Assembly (NCBI RefSeq): GCF_011050365.1 | Contig: NZ_DRFV01000011.1 | Coordinates: 62,001-126,000 of the forward strand | DNA: 64,000 nucleotides | Origin: Pseudohongiella sp. | GTDB taxonomy: Bacteria; Pseudomonadota; Gammaproteobacteria; Pseudomonadales; Pseudohongiellaceae | Reading direction: 5' to 3' | The notes under the pieces: model-generated | What the model was told of the DNA's origin: nothing | Database searches by the model: none | Seen by the model: the letters and a program-made list of their open reading frames with translations, nothing else | Made by a program: the position numbers and the translations under genes | In this document: in pieces, positions 25,827-34,126 of the stretch | Numbering within the stretch: the first letter of the stretch is position 1 | Layout of the letters: the number at the start of each line of letters is the position of its first letter

Positions 25827-27329
25827 ATGATTATCCCGGTAATTCTGGCTGGTGGCGTTGGATCTCGCCTGTGGCCACTGTCGCGCCAACTCAATCCCAA
25901 GCAGTTTATTTCGTTCGCTGAGTCGTCGGCAGGCATCGACAGCCCGACGCTGTTTCAGGCGACACTATCACGGCTTGCCGGCATTGATGGCCTGGCCGCG
26001 CCGATCGTGATCTGTAATGAAGAGCATCGCTTTCTGGTGGCTGAACAATTGCGGGTGCTGGATATCCGCAATGCCAGCATCCTGCTCGAACCCGAGGGGC
26101 GTAACACGGCGCCGGCGGTGACCCTGGCCAGCATTCTGGCTGCCCGCCATATTGCCCAGCAGGCCGCCCCTGATGCGGCGGAACCGGTGCTGCTGGTGTT
26201 ACCTGCCGATCACATCATTGGTGATCCGGCGATTTTCCGACGTTGCGTAACGGCAGGCGTCAGGCAGGCACTGGCGGGGCGTCTGGTCACCTTTGGCATT
26301 GAGGCGACGTATCCCGAAACCGGCTACGGTTATGTCAAGCGCGATACTTCCGGTCCGCAGCAAGCAGGCGAGAATCTGTCGCCGGCAGGAGCGGCCGAAG
26401 CCTTTGCGGTAGCACGGTTTGTGGAGAAGCCTGATGCGAAGACCGCTGCCGGCTACCTCGCTGATGGCTCCTACTACTGGAATAGCGGCATGTTCATGTT
26501 TACCGCAACCCGGTGGTTACAGGAGCTGTCACGCCTGCAGCCGGACATGGTGTCAGTTTGTCAGGCTGCCTGCCGGCAGCCGCAACAGGACGGCGATTTT
26601 GTCAGGGTGGCTGCCGATATCTTTGCGACATGTCCGTCCGACTCGATCGATTACGCTGTGATGGAAAAAACCGCCGACGCCGTGGTCATTCCGATGGCCG
26701 CTGCGTGGAGCGATATGGGGGCATGGAGTGCGCTGTGGGATGTCAGTGAGCACAGGACCGACAACAATAACGTGGTCATTGGCGATGTGCACTGTGTTGA
26801 CGTCAGGGACAGTTATATTCGCGCCGGTTCCAGGCTGGTGGCTGCGGTTGGCATTGAAAATGCAGTCATCGTGGAAACCGCTGACGCTGTGCTGGTGGCG
26901 AACAAGGATCAGGTGCAGAACGTCAAACAGGTTGTGCAGTGGCTGGAGCAGCAGAATCGCACCGAGGCAGTCAGCCATACTCTGGTGTACCGGCCCTGGG
27001 GGTCTTACGAAAGTCTGGCTCATGGGCCGGGCTTTCAGGTCAAGCACATCAGGGTCCGGCCAGGCGCGGCGCTGTCTTTGCAAATGCACCATCATAGGGC
27101 AGAGCACTGGGTGGTGATCAGCGGGGAGGCAACCGTCACCTGTGACGAGCGGATCTTCACGCTGACCGCCAACCAGTCAACTTTTTTACCGCTGGGTTGT
27201 AAACACCGGTTGCAGAATAAAAGTGATGAATGGATAGAGTTGATTGAAGTTCAGACCGGCGACTATCTGGGCGAAGACGATATTGTCAGATTTGAGGATG
27301 TGTACGGTCGCGTACCGGCCACCAAGTAA
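25827..27329 (+). CDS. manC: Mannose-1-phosphate guanylyltransferase / mannose-6-phosphate isomerase
   Basis: A bifunctional type II PMI/GMP enzyme that makes GDP-mannose for polysaccharides. 500 residues from ATG 25827 (AAGGA eight bases upstream). N-terminal nucleotidyltransferase with PVILAGGVGSRLWPLSR and FVEKPD; C-terminal cupin isomerase domain with RPWGSYESL, QMHHHRAEHWVVISG and the zinc-binding histidines. First of the plus-strand group manC-galU-manB. Confidence 0.95.
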   Translation: MIIPVILAGGVGSRLWPLSRQLNPKQFISFAESSAGIDSPTLFQATLSRLAGIDGLAAPIVICNEEHRFLVAEQLRVLDIRNASILLEPEGRNTAPAVTLASILAARHIAQQAAPDAAEPVLLVLPADHIIGDPAIFRRCVTAGVRQALAGRLVTFGIEATYPETGYGYVKRDTSGPQQAGENLSPAGAAEAFAVARFVEKPDAKTAAGYLADGSYYWNSGMFMFTATRWLQELSRLQPDMVSVCQAACRQPQQDGDFVRVAADIFATCPSDSIDYAVMEKTADAVVIPMAAAWSDMGAWSALWDVSEHRTDNNNVVIGDVHCVDVRDSYIRAGSRLVAAVGIENAVIVETADAVLVANKDQVQNVKQVVQWLEQQNRTEAVSHTLVYRPWGSYESLAHGPGFQVKHIRVRPGAALSLQMHHHRAEHWVVISGEATVTCDERIFTLTANQSTFLPLGCKHRLQNKSDEWIELIEVQTGDYLGEDDIVRFEDVYGRVPATK

Positions 27330-27344
27330 AGGAGTGTGCAAGTA

Positions 27345-28172
27345 ATGATCAAAAAATGTCTGTTTCCGGCGGCTGGCTACGGTACCCGCTTTTTGCCAGT
27401 CACCAAGGCCATGCCCAAGGAAATGTTGCCATTGGTGAATAAACCCCTGATTCAGTATGGTGTTGAAGAGGCGCTGGCGGCAGGCATGGCCGGCATCGCC
27501 ATTGTCACCGGCCGTGGCAAGCGTGCAATCGAAGACCACTTTGATATCAGCTTCGAACTGGAAACCCAGATCGCTGGCACGTCGAAGGAAAGTGCCCTCA
27601 ACGAAGTCCGTCATATCATGAAAGAATGCACATTCTCCTACACCCGTCAGGTGCAGATGAAAGGCCTGGGGCACGCCATTCTCACTGGCGAAACCCTGAT
27701 AGGCAATGAGCCTTTTGGTGTGGTGCTGGCGGACGATTACTGCGTCACTGAAGGTGACGGCGTGCTGTCGCAGATGGTGGCGCTGTATGAGAAATATAAT
27801 TGCAGCATCGTGGCGATTGAAGAGGTGCCCCGCGAGGAAACCTACAAATACGGGGTGATTGATGGCGAAGAAGTCGAACCTGGCGTGTTTCGCATCAGCC
27901 AGATGGTGGAGAAACCGGATCCCGCTGATGCGCCGTCCAACCTCGCCATTATCGGGCGTTACATTCTGACGCCGGACATCTTTGATGTTCTGCGCACAAC
28001 GCCGCCAGGGCGCAACGGGGAGCTGCAGATTACCGACGCGCTGATGATGCAGGCCCAGCAGGGCAAGGTGCTGGGTTACCGGTTCAAGGGGCGTCGATTC
28101 GATTGCGGTAGCGTGGAAGGGTTTGTGGAAGCGACCAACTACAACTATCAGAACATTTATACACGCCGCTGA
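27345..28172 (+). CDS. galU: UTP-glucose-1-phosphate uridylyltransferase GalU
   Basis: Makes UDP-glucose, a donor for polysaccharides and LPS sugars. 275 residues. Motifs: [23 protein letters not shown] (nucleotide loop), [19 protein letters not shown] and FDCGS. I chose ATG 27345, ten bases after AAAGGAG, rather than the in-frame GTG at 27336, which lies too close to it. It sits 15 bases after manC. Confidence 0.96.
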   Translation: MIKKCLFPAAGYGTRFLPVTKAMPKEMLPLVNKPLIQYGVEEALAAGMAGIAIVTGRGKRAIEDHFDISFELETQIAGTSKESALNEVRHIMKECTFSYTRQVQMKGLGHAILTGETLIGNEPFGVVLADDYCVTEGDGVLSQMVALYEKYNCSIVAIEEVPREETYKYGVIDGEEVEPGVFRISQMVEKPDPADAPSNLAIIGRYILTPDIFDVLRTTPPGRNGELQITDALMMQAQQGKVLGYRFKGRRFDCGSVEGFVEATNYNYQNIYTRR

Positions 28173-28192
28173 CACGCCGGCCGGGACTTGCC

Positions 28193-29539
28193 ATGGACAT
28201 TACCTGTTTTAAAGCGTACGACATCCGGGGCCGGGTGCCTGATCAGCTGAATGCGGACATCGCCTATCGCATCGGCCGCGCCTATGCCGACTACCTGCAG
28301 CCCAAAGACGTGGTCGTAGGCCATGATATTCGTCTGAGCAGTCGCGAGCTTTGTGATGCACTGACGCGTGGGCTGACAGAAGGCGGTGTTGATGTCATTG
28401 ATATCGGCCAGTGTGGTACCGAAGAGATCTATTTTGCCACCTCGTACCTGAAAACATCAGGTGGCATTGTGGTTACCGCGAGTCACAACCCGATGGACTA
28501 TAACGGCATGAAGCTGGTTCGCGAGGGGTCGCGGCCGATCAGTGGCGACACCGGTCTGCACGACATCAAGCGGCTGGCGGAAGCCGGTGATTTTTCCACG
28601 CCTGGTAAAACCGGGTCGCTGCGCCAGCAGGACACGCGCGCGGCGTATATCGCGCACCTGCTGACCTATATTGATGTGTCAGCGCTGAAACCATTACGCC
28701 TGGTGATCAACGCCGGCAATGGCGGCGCGGGGCCGGTGGCCGACGAACTGGCCAGCCACCTGCCGTTTGAGTTTGTGCGTGTTCACCATGAACCCGATGG
28801 ACACTTTCCCAACGGTGTTCCCAATCCCCTGTTGGAGGAAAACCGTGCGCCGACCATTGCGGCGATCAAAGCCAACAACGCGGACCTGGGTATTGCCTGG
28901 GATGGTGATTTTGACCGTTGCTTCTTTTTTGACGAGCGTGGCGACTTTGTCGAAGGTTACTATATCGTTGGCCTGCTGGCACAAAGCTTTCTGGAGCGCG
29001 AAGCCGGCGCCAGCATTATTCATGACCCACGGCTGACCTGGAATACGATCGAAATATGTGAGCAGCTTGGCGGCAAGGCCGTGCAGTGTAAAACCGGGCA
29101 TGCCTTTATCAAAGAGCGTATGCGGCTGGAAGATGCGATCTACGGCGGCGAGATGAGTGCCCATCACTATTTCCGTGATTTTGCCTATTGCGACAGTGGC
29201 ATGATTCCCTGGTTGCTGGTATGCGAATTGATCTCACGTAAGGGTAAGCCGTTATCGCAGCTGGTTGCCGAGCGCATGGCGGCATTCCCAGCCAGCGGCG
29301 AAATCAATCGCACGGTCGATGATGCCGCTGCCTTGCTGGCGGAGGTGGAAAAAAAGTATGCACCGCTGGCGCAGGCCATCGACCATACCGATGGTCTGAG
29401 CATGAGCTTTGCCGACTGGCGTTTCAATATGCGCATGTCCAACACGGAACCGGTGGTGCGTCTGAACGTGGAGTCACGCCGGGATACGGCCTTGATGAAA
29501 ACCAGAACCGCCGAGTTGCTGGCGCTTATGCAGCCCTGA
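28193..29539 (+). CDS. manB: Phosphomannomutase ManB/CpsG
   Basis: Interconverts mannose-6-phosphate and mannose-1-phosphate, feeding ManC. 448 residues. CpsG-type features: [15 protein letters not shown], the phosphoserine loop [11 protein letters not shown], metal loop DGDFDR, sugar loop [10 protein letters not shown] and the phosphate-binding end ([12 protein letters not shown]). Its last 14 bases overlap the convergent GNAT gene. Confidence 0.94.
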   Translation: MDITCFKAYDIRGRVPDQLNADIAYRIGRAYADYLQPKDVVVGHDIRLSSRELCDALTRGLTEGGVDVIDIGQCGTEEIYFATSYLKTSGGIVVTASHNPMDYNGMKLVREGSRPISGDTGLHDIKRLAEAGDFSTPGKTGSLRQQDTRAAYIAHLLTYIDVSALKPLRLVINAGNGGAGPVADELASHLPFEFVRVHHEPDGHFPNGVPNPLLEENRAPTIAAIKANNADLGIAWDGDFDRCFFFDERGDFVEGYYIVGLLAQSFLEREAGASIIHDPRLTWNTIEICEQLGGKAVQCKTGHAFIKERMRLEDAIYGGEMSAHHYFRDFAYCDSGMIPWLLVCELISRKGKPLSQLVAERMAAFPASGEINRTVDDAAALLAEVEKKYAPLAQAIDHTDGLSMSFADWRFNMRMSNTEPVVRLNVESRRDTALMKTRTAELLALMQP

Positions 29540-30017
29540 TCATGCGGTAACGAATATCATCCTGGGTTTCGATAACAAACCCCAGATGATGATAAAAGTG
29601 ATACGCAGGATTGATTTTCAGCACGCTGAGGCGAACGGGCAGGTTGCGCTCGTTCGCCTGCAGCATCACGTCAGCAATGATGGCGGAGCCATAACCCTGG
29701 CGTTGCCACGCCGGATCGATCAGCAGCATCTCCAGATAAAGATGATCAGCTTTCTGCTTCAGGTGGTAACCACCGATGTCTACGCGACGCTGGCCGGATG
29801 TGGCACCGGTGCCGGCTGTGTCAATGCTGGCAATTGTAAAGCTGGAGGCTGGCAGGTTGGCAAAAAAGCTGTGTTCCTGAAACAGCTCATTCCAGCCCCA
29901 GGTGCGGGTTATATATGACTGCATGCCGGTCTTGAAAATCCGGTATGCCCAGTCCATTTCCCGGGGCCGGGCTTTGCGGTAGCTCAGCCCGGGTTGTGTG
30001 TGCCCGGCAGCAGTCAT
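29526..30017 (-). CDS. GNAT family N-acetyltransferase
   Basis: A 163-residue acetyl-CoA-dependent acyltransferase. The CoA-binding motif A is clear: [21 protein letters not shown], and the C-terminal [13 protein letters not shown] motif B is typical. The start ATG shares a base with the TAA of the upstream RimB-RimK fusion gene (TAATG), so they are co-translated; a functional link with ribosomal or protein modification is possible but unproven. Substrate unknown. Confidence 0.85.
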   Translation of the reverse strand: MTAAGHTQPGLSYRKARPREMDWAYRIFKTGMQSYITRTWGWNELFQEHSFFANLPASSFTIASIDTAGTGATSGQRRVDIGGYHLKQKADHLYLEMLLIDPAWQRQGYGSAIIADVMLQANERNLPVRLSVLKINPAYHFYHHLGFVIETQDDIRYRMIRAA

Positions 30018-31453
30018 TATGTCGGGTTCGCTGATGCATCACCGGTGCCGATCGGGGTCGCCAGGCGACGTTTCCAGCCCATCTGTTTTTCGATGGCGCT
30101 GATCAGTGCGCCGGCCAGATCCTTGCCACAAACATCTTCCATGTCATCCAGTGATGGCGAGCTGCTGACTTCCAGTAATAGCGGACCTTTGCGGGCACGG
30201 ATAATATCAACGCCGGCGACTCGCAGGCCCATGCTTTTGGCTGCCTTGATGGCAATGCGACGTTCCTCGGCACTGATGCGGGCGGCAATGATGCTGGTGC
30301 CGTGCTGTTTGCTGCTACGGAATTGCCCCGGCAGCGCCTGTCGTTCAACCGCGCACACCACCTTGTTGTCGACTACCAGCAAGCGCAAAGACTTGCCTTC
30401 TGCTTCTTTGATGTACTCCTGTACCAACAGGTTCGCCTGCAGCGACCTGAACGCATTGATAAGGCTTTCCGCTGTCGTTTTCGACTCGGCCAGCACCACC
30501 CCGCGTCGCTGCGGACCTTCCAGTAATTTAACGATCAGTGGCGCACCATTGACCATGTCGATCAGGTCATCGGAGTCCAGCGGGCTGTCAGCAAAACCGG
30601 TGGTAGGAATGGGCAACCCCTGTTGTAGCAGATGTTGCAGTGAGTGCAGCTTGTCGCGGGAGTGACTGATGGCCGCAGCGCTGTTCAGCGAGTATATGCC
30701 CAGGTTCTCGAACTGGCGTACCAGCGCACAGCCGTAAAATGTGAGATCCGGCCTGATTCTGGGAATAACGGCGTCCAGACCGTTCAGCAATCGACCGCCG
30801 CGATAATGGATCTCCGGGTGTTCGGCGTCGAGCTTGATGTAGCATTGTCGCACATCATAAAAGCGAATCCGGTGCCCGCGCTCCTCGCCTGCCTCCATGA
30901 TGCGCTGGTTGCTGGGCAGGTCAGGGTTGCTGGCCAGCAGGCCAATACTCAGGCCCGAGGTTTCCCGCGTGTGCTCCTGATACAGGGTTTCAATCTGTTT
31001 GTTCTTGATATCACCGCCCAGGAATCCGGCGGCCGGGTCGACCAGAATGCGTCCGTTCATGGCTTCGCGGCCCAGCAGCATCCGGTAGCCCATGGAGTCG
31101 CGGTTGGTCAGCGTCAGCTCGATGTCCCACTGCTGGTCGCGGTGCTGCAGGCTGGTGCGCACGACGTAGCGTTTTTCGCCGATGCCACTGGAGCTTTTGA
31201 TCACGCGTTTGTCGATGACTTCGGCTTCGCAGCGAATAATGGTGCGTCGGTTTTTTTGCAGCGGGTGTACTTCAAAACTGACCCAGGAACTGCCGGCCCG
31301 CTTGAACGGCCGGATATTGAAGGCGTGCAGGGACGATGTTTTGGCACCGGAGTCGACACGGGCTTTGACCGCCGGTATACCCAGGGTGGGCAGGGCGCAC
31401 CACTCCTCGCTGCCGACAATGAGTTTATCTGTATTGCTGTCCTGCGTGTTCAT
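30017..31453 (-). CDS. Fused retropepsin-like protease (RimB type) and RimK ATP-grasp ligase
   Basis: A 478-residue protein joining two domains normally on separate genes. Residues about 10-155 match the PF05618 retropepsin-like family (ATP-dependent zinc protease/RimB), with the aspartyl motif VDSGAKTSSLHA (D34) and GYRMLLGREAM. Residues about 169-465 are an ATP-grasp RimK-like ligase (SHSRDKLHSLQHLLQQGLP, QEYIKEAEGKSLRLLVV, VAGVDIIR, LLEVSSSPSLDDME). RimK adds glutamates to ribosomal protein S6; RimB is proposed to remove them. Start ATG 31453 overlaps pgi stop by ATGA; a longer frame upstream lies in pgi. It may both add and trim glutamate tails. Confidence 0.85.
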   Translation of the reverse strand: MNTQDSNTDKLIVGSEEWCALPTLGIPAVKARVDSGAKTSSLHAFNIRPFKRAGSSWVSFEVHPLQKNRRTIIRCEAEVIDKRVIKSSSGIGEKRYVVRTSLQHRDQQWDIELTLTNRDSMGYRMLLGREAMNGRILVDPAAGFLGGDIKNKQIETLYQEHTRETSGLSIGLLASNPDLPSNQRIMEAGEERGHRIRFYDVRQCYIKLDAEHPEIHYRGGRLLNGLDAVIPRIRPDLTFYGCALVRQFENLGIYSLNSAAAISHSRDKLHSLQHLLQQGLPIPTTGFADSPLDSDDLIDMVNGAPLIVKLLEGPQRRGVVLAESKTTAESLINAFRSLQANLLVQEYIKEAEGKSLRLLVVDNKVVCAVERQALPGQFRSSKQHGTSIIAARISAEERRIAIKAAKSMGLRVAGVDIIRARKGPLLLEVSSSPSLDDMEDVCGKDLAGALISAIEKQMGWKRRLATPIGTGDASANPT

Positions 31454-33114
31454 GATGTGCTCCCGGCCTGTTGCAGGCAATGACTGATCAATGCCTGGCT
31501 TGATGGATCCAGCCCGCGTGTTGTGGCCTGATCGCCGCTCAGCGCGGCAAACGCCGGCGTGCTGAGTTGCTTGCCTATTTCTACACCCCACTGGTCAAAG
31601 GCATTGATGTTCCAGATGACACTTTGCACGAAGACCTTGTGTTCATACAAGGCAATGAGGCTGCCCAGATTAAAAGCGCTCAGTTCCGTGAGTAACAGCG
31701 TTGTACTGGGGCGGTTGCCGGGGGCCGCCTTGTGCGCGGCCAGTGTCCCGGCAAGTGACGGGTCCATATCTGCTGCGAGCATTTCGTCTTGCGCCTGTTG
31801 CCGCGATTTGCCTTCCATCAGGGCGCGGCTTTGACTGAAGCAGTTGGCCAGCAGATGTTGATGCTGTTTTGCATTGCCGGACACAGTCGGGCGCGCGACA
31901 GCGATAAAATCGGCCGGGACAAATTCTGTGCCCTGATGCAAAAGCTGGTGGAATGAGTGCTGGCCATTGGTGCCGGCGCTGCCCCAGATCACCGGTCCGG
32001 CACTGAACTCAAGGTCCCGCCCGCCACGATCGACGGACTTGCCCAGGCTTTCCATCTCCAGTTGCTGCAAAAAACAGGGTAACAGTTCCAGGTCTTGCGC
32101 ATAGGGCAGTACCGCGTGACTGCCGGCGCCCCAGAAGTTGCGGTACCAGACCGCAAGCAATCCCATCAATACCGGTACATTGGCTGCCAGCGGCGCGGAC
32201 GCAAAATGCTGGTCCACCAGCGCCGCGCCGGCCAGAAATCGACGGAATTGTGCCATGCCGACTGCGAGGGCGATGGGCAAACCGATGGCAGACCACAGGG
32301 AGAACCGGCCCCCGACCCAGTCCCACATCGGGAATATCTGGCTATCCCTGATGCCGAATTCGACGGCGGCGGTTTTGTTTGCAGTGACCGCAACAAAATG
32401 CCTGTGTAGTTCGGCCTCGGCTTGTTGCGGGTTGTGGGCGGCCGCGATAAACCACTGACGTGCCTGCCTGGCATTCTGCATGGTTTCCAGCGTGGTAAAC
32501 GATTTTGAGGCCACGACAAACAGTGTGGTCTCCGGTCGCAGCAGCGCCAGACACCTGTGCAAATGTGCCGGATCGACATTGGACACGAAGTGGCAACGAA
32601 CACTGCCCTGATGTTGCGCGCGCAGGGCGCAGGTCGCCATGGCAGGGCCCAGGTCTGAGCCGCCGATGCCAATGTTCACCACGTCACGAACAGTGTCTCC
32701 TGCGTAACCTTGCCAGGTGCCGGTGTGAACCGCGCTGACCAGCGACTCCATCTGCGCCAGCGCCGCGTCTACGTCGTTTTTAATGTCGGGCCGGGCGGGC
32801 ACATCCAGGCCGCGCAGTGCCATGTGCAGGGCGGGACGTTGCTCGGTGTTGTTGAGTGGTGCGCCACTGAAAAGTTCGTCAATGGCCCGGGGCAGGTTGA
32901 GGGTGTCGGCTAACTGTATCAGCGACGCCAGGGTTTGCGTTGTCACCAGATGTTTGGAAAAATCAGCCCGGATATTGCCGCAATCAAAACTCAGTGATGC
33001 GCAGCGCTGCGGATCCTGCGCAAACAACCCGGTGATTCGGGTTCCCGATGCGACCAGTTTGGCCTGATGAGTCTGGAGCTGACGCCATACTTCCGTTTCG
33101 TGAGCCCTTGCCAT
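31450..33114 (-). CDS. pgi: Glucose-6-phosphate isomerase Pgi
   Basis: Interconverts glucose-6-phosphate and fructose-6-phosphate. 554 residues. Signatures: VNIGIGGSDLGPAM, SKSFTTLETM, VGGRFSLWSAIGLP, GTNGQHSFHQLLHQGT (catalytic Glu/His region) and WNINAFDQWGVEIGKQL. It supplies fructose-6-phosphate to the ManC branch and to the PPi-phosphofructokinase at 47-48 kb. It heads a minus-strand chain with the RimB-RimK fusion and GNAT genes, overlapping by 4 bases. Confidence 0.97.
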   Translation of the reverse strand: MARAHETEVWRQLQTHQAKLVASGTRITGLFAQDPQRCASLSFDCGNIRADFSKHLVTTQTLASLIQLADTLNLPRAIDELFSGAPLNNTEQRPALHMALRGLDVPARPDIKNDVDAALAQMESLVSAVHTGTWQGYAGDTVRDVVNIGIGGSDLGPAMATCALRAQHQGSVRCHFVSNVDPAHLHRCLALLRPETTLFVVASKSFTTLETMQNARQARQWFIAAAHNPQQAEAELHRHFVAVTANKTAAVEFGIRDSQIFPMWDWVGGRFSLWSAIGLPIALAVGMAQFRRFLAGAALVDQHFASAPLAANVPVLMGLLAVWYRNFWGAGSHAVLPYAQDLELLPCFLQQLEMESLGKSVDRGGRDLEFSAGPVIWGSAGTNGQHSFHQLLHQGTEFVPADFIAVARPTVSGNAKQHQHLLANCFSQSRALMEGKSRQQAQDEMLAADMDPSLAGTLAAHKAAPGNRPSTTLLLTELSAFNLGSLIALYEHKVFVQSVIWNINAFDQWGVEIGKQLSTPAFAALSGDQATTRGLDPSSQALISHCLQQAGSTS

Positions 33115-33216
33115 CTACTGTCTGCCATGATTGCGTGTAAATCAGTAAGTTATCTTATAATCTTCGGGGGTTCAATTGCTCCTTGGCGCTGTCGGCGGGG
33201 TTTTGTGAAAAAAAAG

Positions 33217-33245
33217 TTGCCGAACGATTTTTTCACTGCTAGTAT
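33217..33245 (+). promoter_or_regulatory. Sigma70 promoter of tRNA-Thr
   Basis: TTGCCG (33217-33222), a 17-bp spacer, then TAGTAT (33240-33245), followed by a GC-rich discriminator GCGCGGC typical of stringently controlled stable-RNA promoters. The transcript would start near 33252 and have a leader of about 45 bases before the tRNA. A second TATAAT at 33156-33161 has only a poorly spaced -35. Confidence 0.6.
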
Positions 33246-33298
33246 GCGCGGCCTGAAAGTGTTGACCAAATGTCTTCGGTTACACACTTTTTGATGAC

Positions 33299-33376
<78 letters not shown>

Positions 33377-33410
33377 CTTTAAACGAGTGGCATTTCCTGG
33401 CGGAACTTCT

Positions 33411-33803
33411 ATGTCCCTGTTCAAACATCGCATGACGGTTCGCGATTACGAATGCGACATGCAGGGAGTAGTCAACAACGCCGTCTATCAGAATTACCTT
33501 GAACACGCCCGCCACGAATTCCTCAAGTCCCGCGATCTCGATTTTGCCCGGCTTACTGCCGACGGCATCATTGTGGTTGTGGTGCGTGCGGAAATCGATT
33601 TTCTGCGCTCGCTGCGCAGCGGAGATGCGTTCGACGTCAGTGTGGCGCCGGTCATGGATTCCCGCATCCGGCTGGCCTTCAATCAGACCATAGTTCACGC
33701 CGACTCCGGCGAACAGATGCTGCGCGCACGCATCATCACCACCGCTGTCAATGCGCGGGGACGGCCCTATCTGCCGGCTGCTCTGCAGGTACTGCTGGGC
33801 TGA
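33411..33803 (+). CDS. Acyl-CoA thioesterase, hot-dog fold (4HBT)
   Basis: A 130-residue hot-dog thioesterase, similar to 4-hydroxybenzoyl-CoA and YbgC-type enzymes. The active-site region reads VRDYECDMQGVVNNAVYQNYLEHAR; the usual aspartate position of YbgC-type enzymes is probably D in CDMQG. Start ATG 33411 is preceded by GGCGGA at suitable spacing. It is likely transcribed together with tRNA-Thr, which lies 34 bases upstream. Substrate unknown. Confidence 0.88.
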   Translation: MSLFKHRMTVRDYECDMQGVVNNAVYQNYLEHARHEFLKSRDLDFARLTADGIIVVVVRAEIDFLRSLRSGDAFDVSVAPVMDSRIRLAFNQTIVHADSGEQMLRARIITTAVNARGRPYLPAALQVLLG

Positions 33804-34126
33804 CCCGGCGTCACTGAATTATTCCACTGCTGCTTTTCACCAGGTTCCTGCGTCGCCTTGCTGGCGCCGGCAGATGGCGTGCCCGAACAGGGCATATTCA
33901 GACTTTGACAGCGAAAATGTGAATTTGTTCATGTTATTCATGTTTTCTGGCGATAAGTATATTCCAATGTGCCCGTCTCTGTGGTAAAAATGCGCCGTAC
34001 TGTGATGTTACAAAATGTAATTGTAGTGTCACGTTTAAAAATAAATGTCTACTACTTCGAGGAAATGTCGTCAAATTCGAGCCATTTGGATATGACGCAG
34101 GCCTCGAAATCAAAGGTGAGTAACTG
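33804..34126 (+). other. Gap upstream of the large TonB receptor gene
   Basis: About 320 bases with no supportable gene. It is AT-rich in the second half and should hold the receptor promoter. A TTGACA at 33905-33910 has no -10 at normal spacing. The ribosome site AAGGTGAG is at 34113-34120, six bases before the start. No terminator for the thioesterase transcript is obvious. Confidence 0.5.

Noticed and set aside
27186..28175. 329-codon minus-strand frame opposite galU
   Set aside because: Shadow of galU codon usage; no ribosome site or domain.
33905..33937. TTGACA promoter before the large TonB receptor
   Set aside because: The only nearby -10-like sequence is 19-21 bases away, outside normal spacing; a CRP-like half-site there matches poorly.
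33751..33987. 78-codon frame after the thioesterase
   Set aside because: It begins inside the thioesterase gene in another frame and runs through AT-rich promoter DNA without support.
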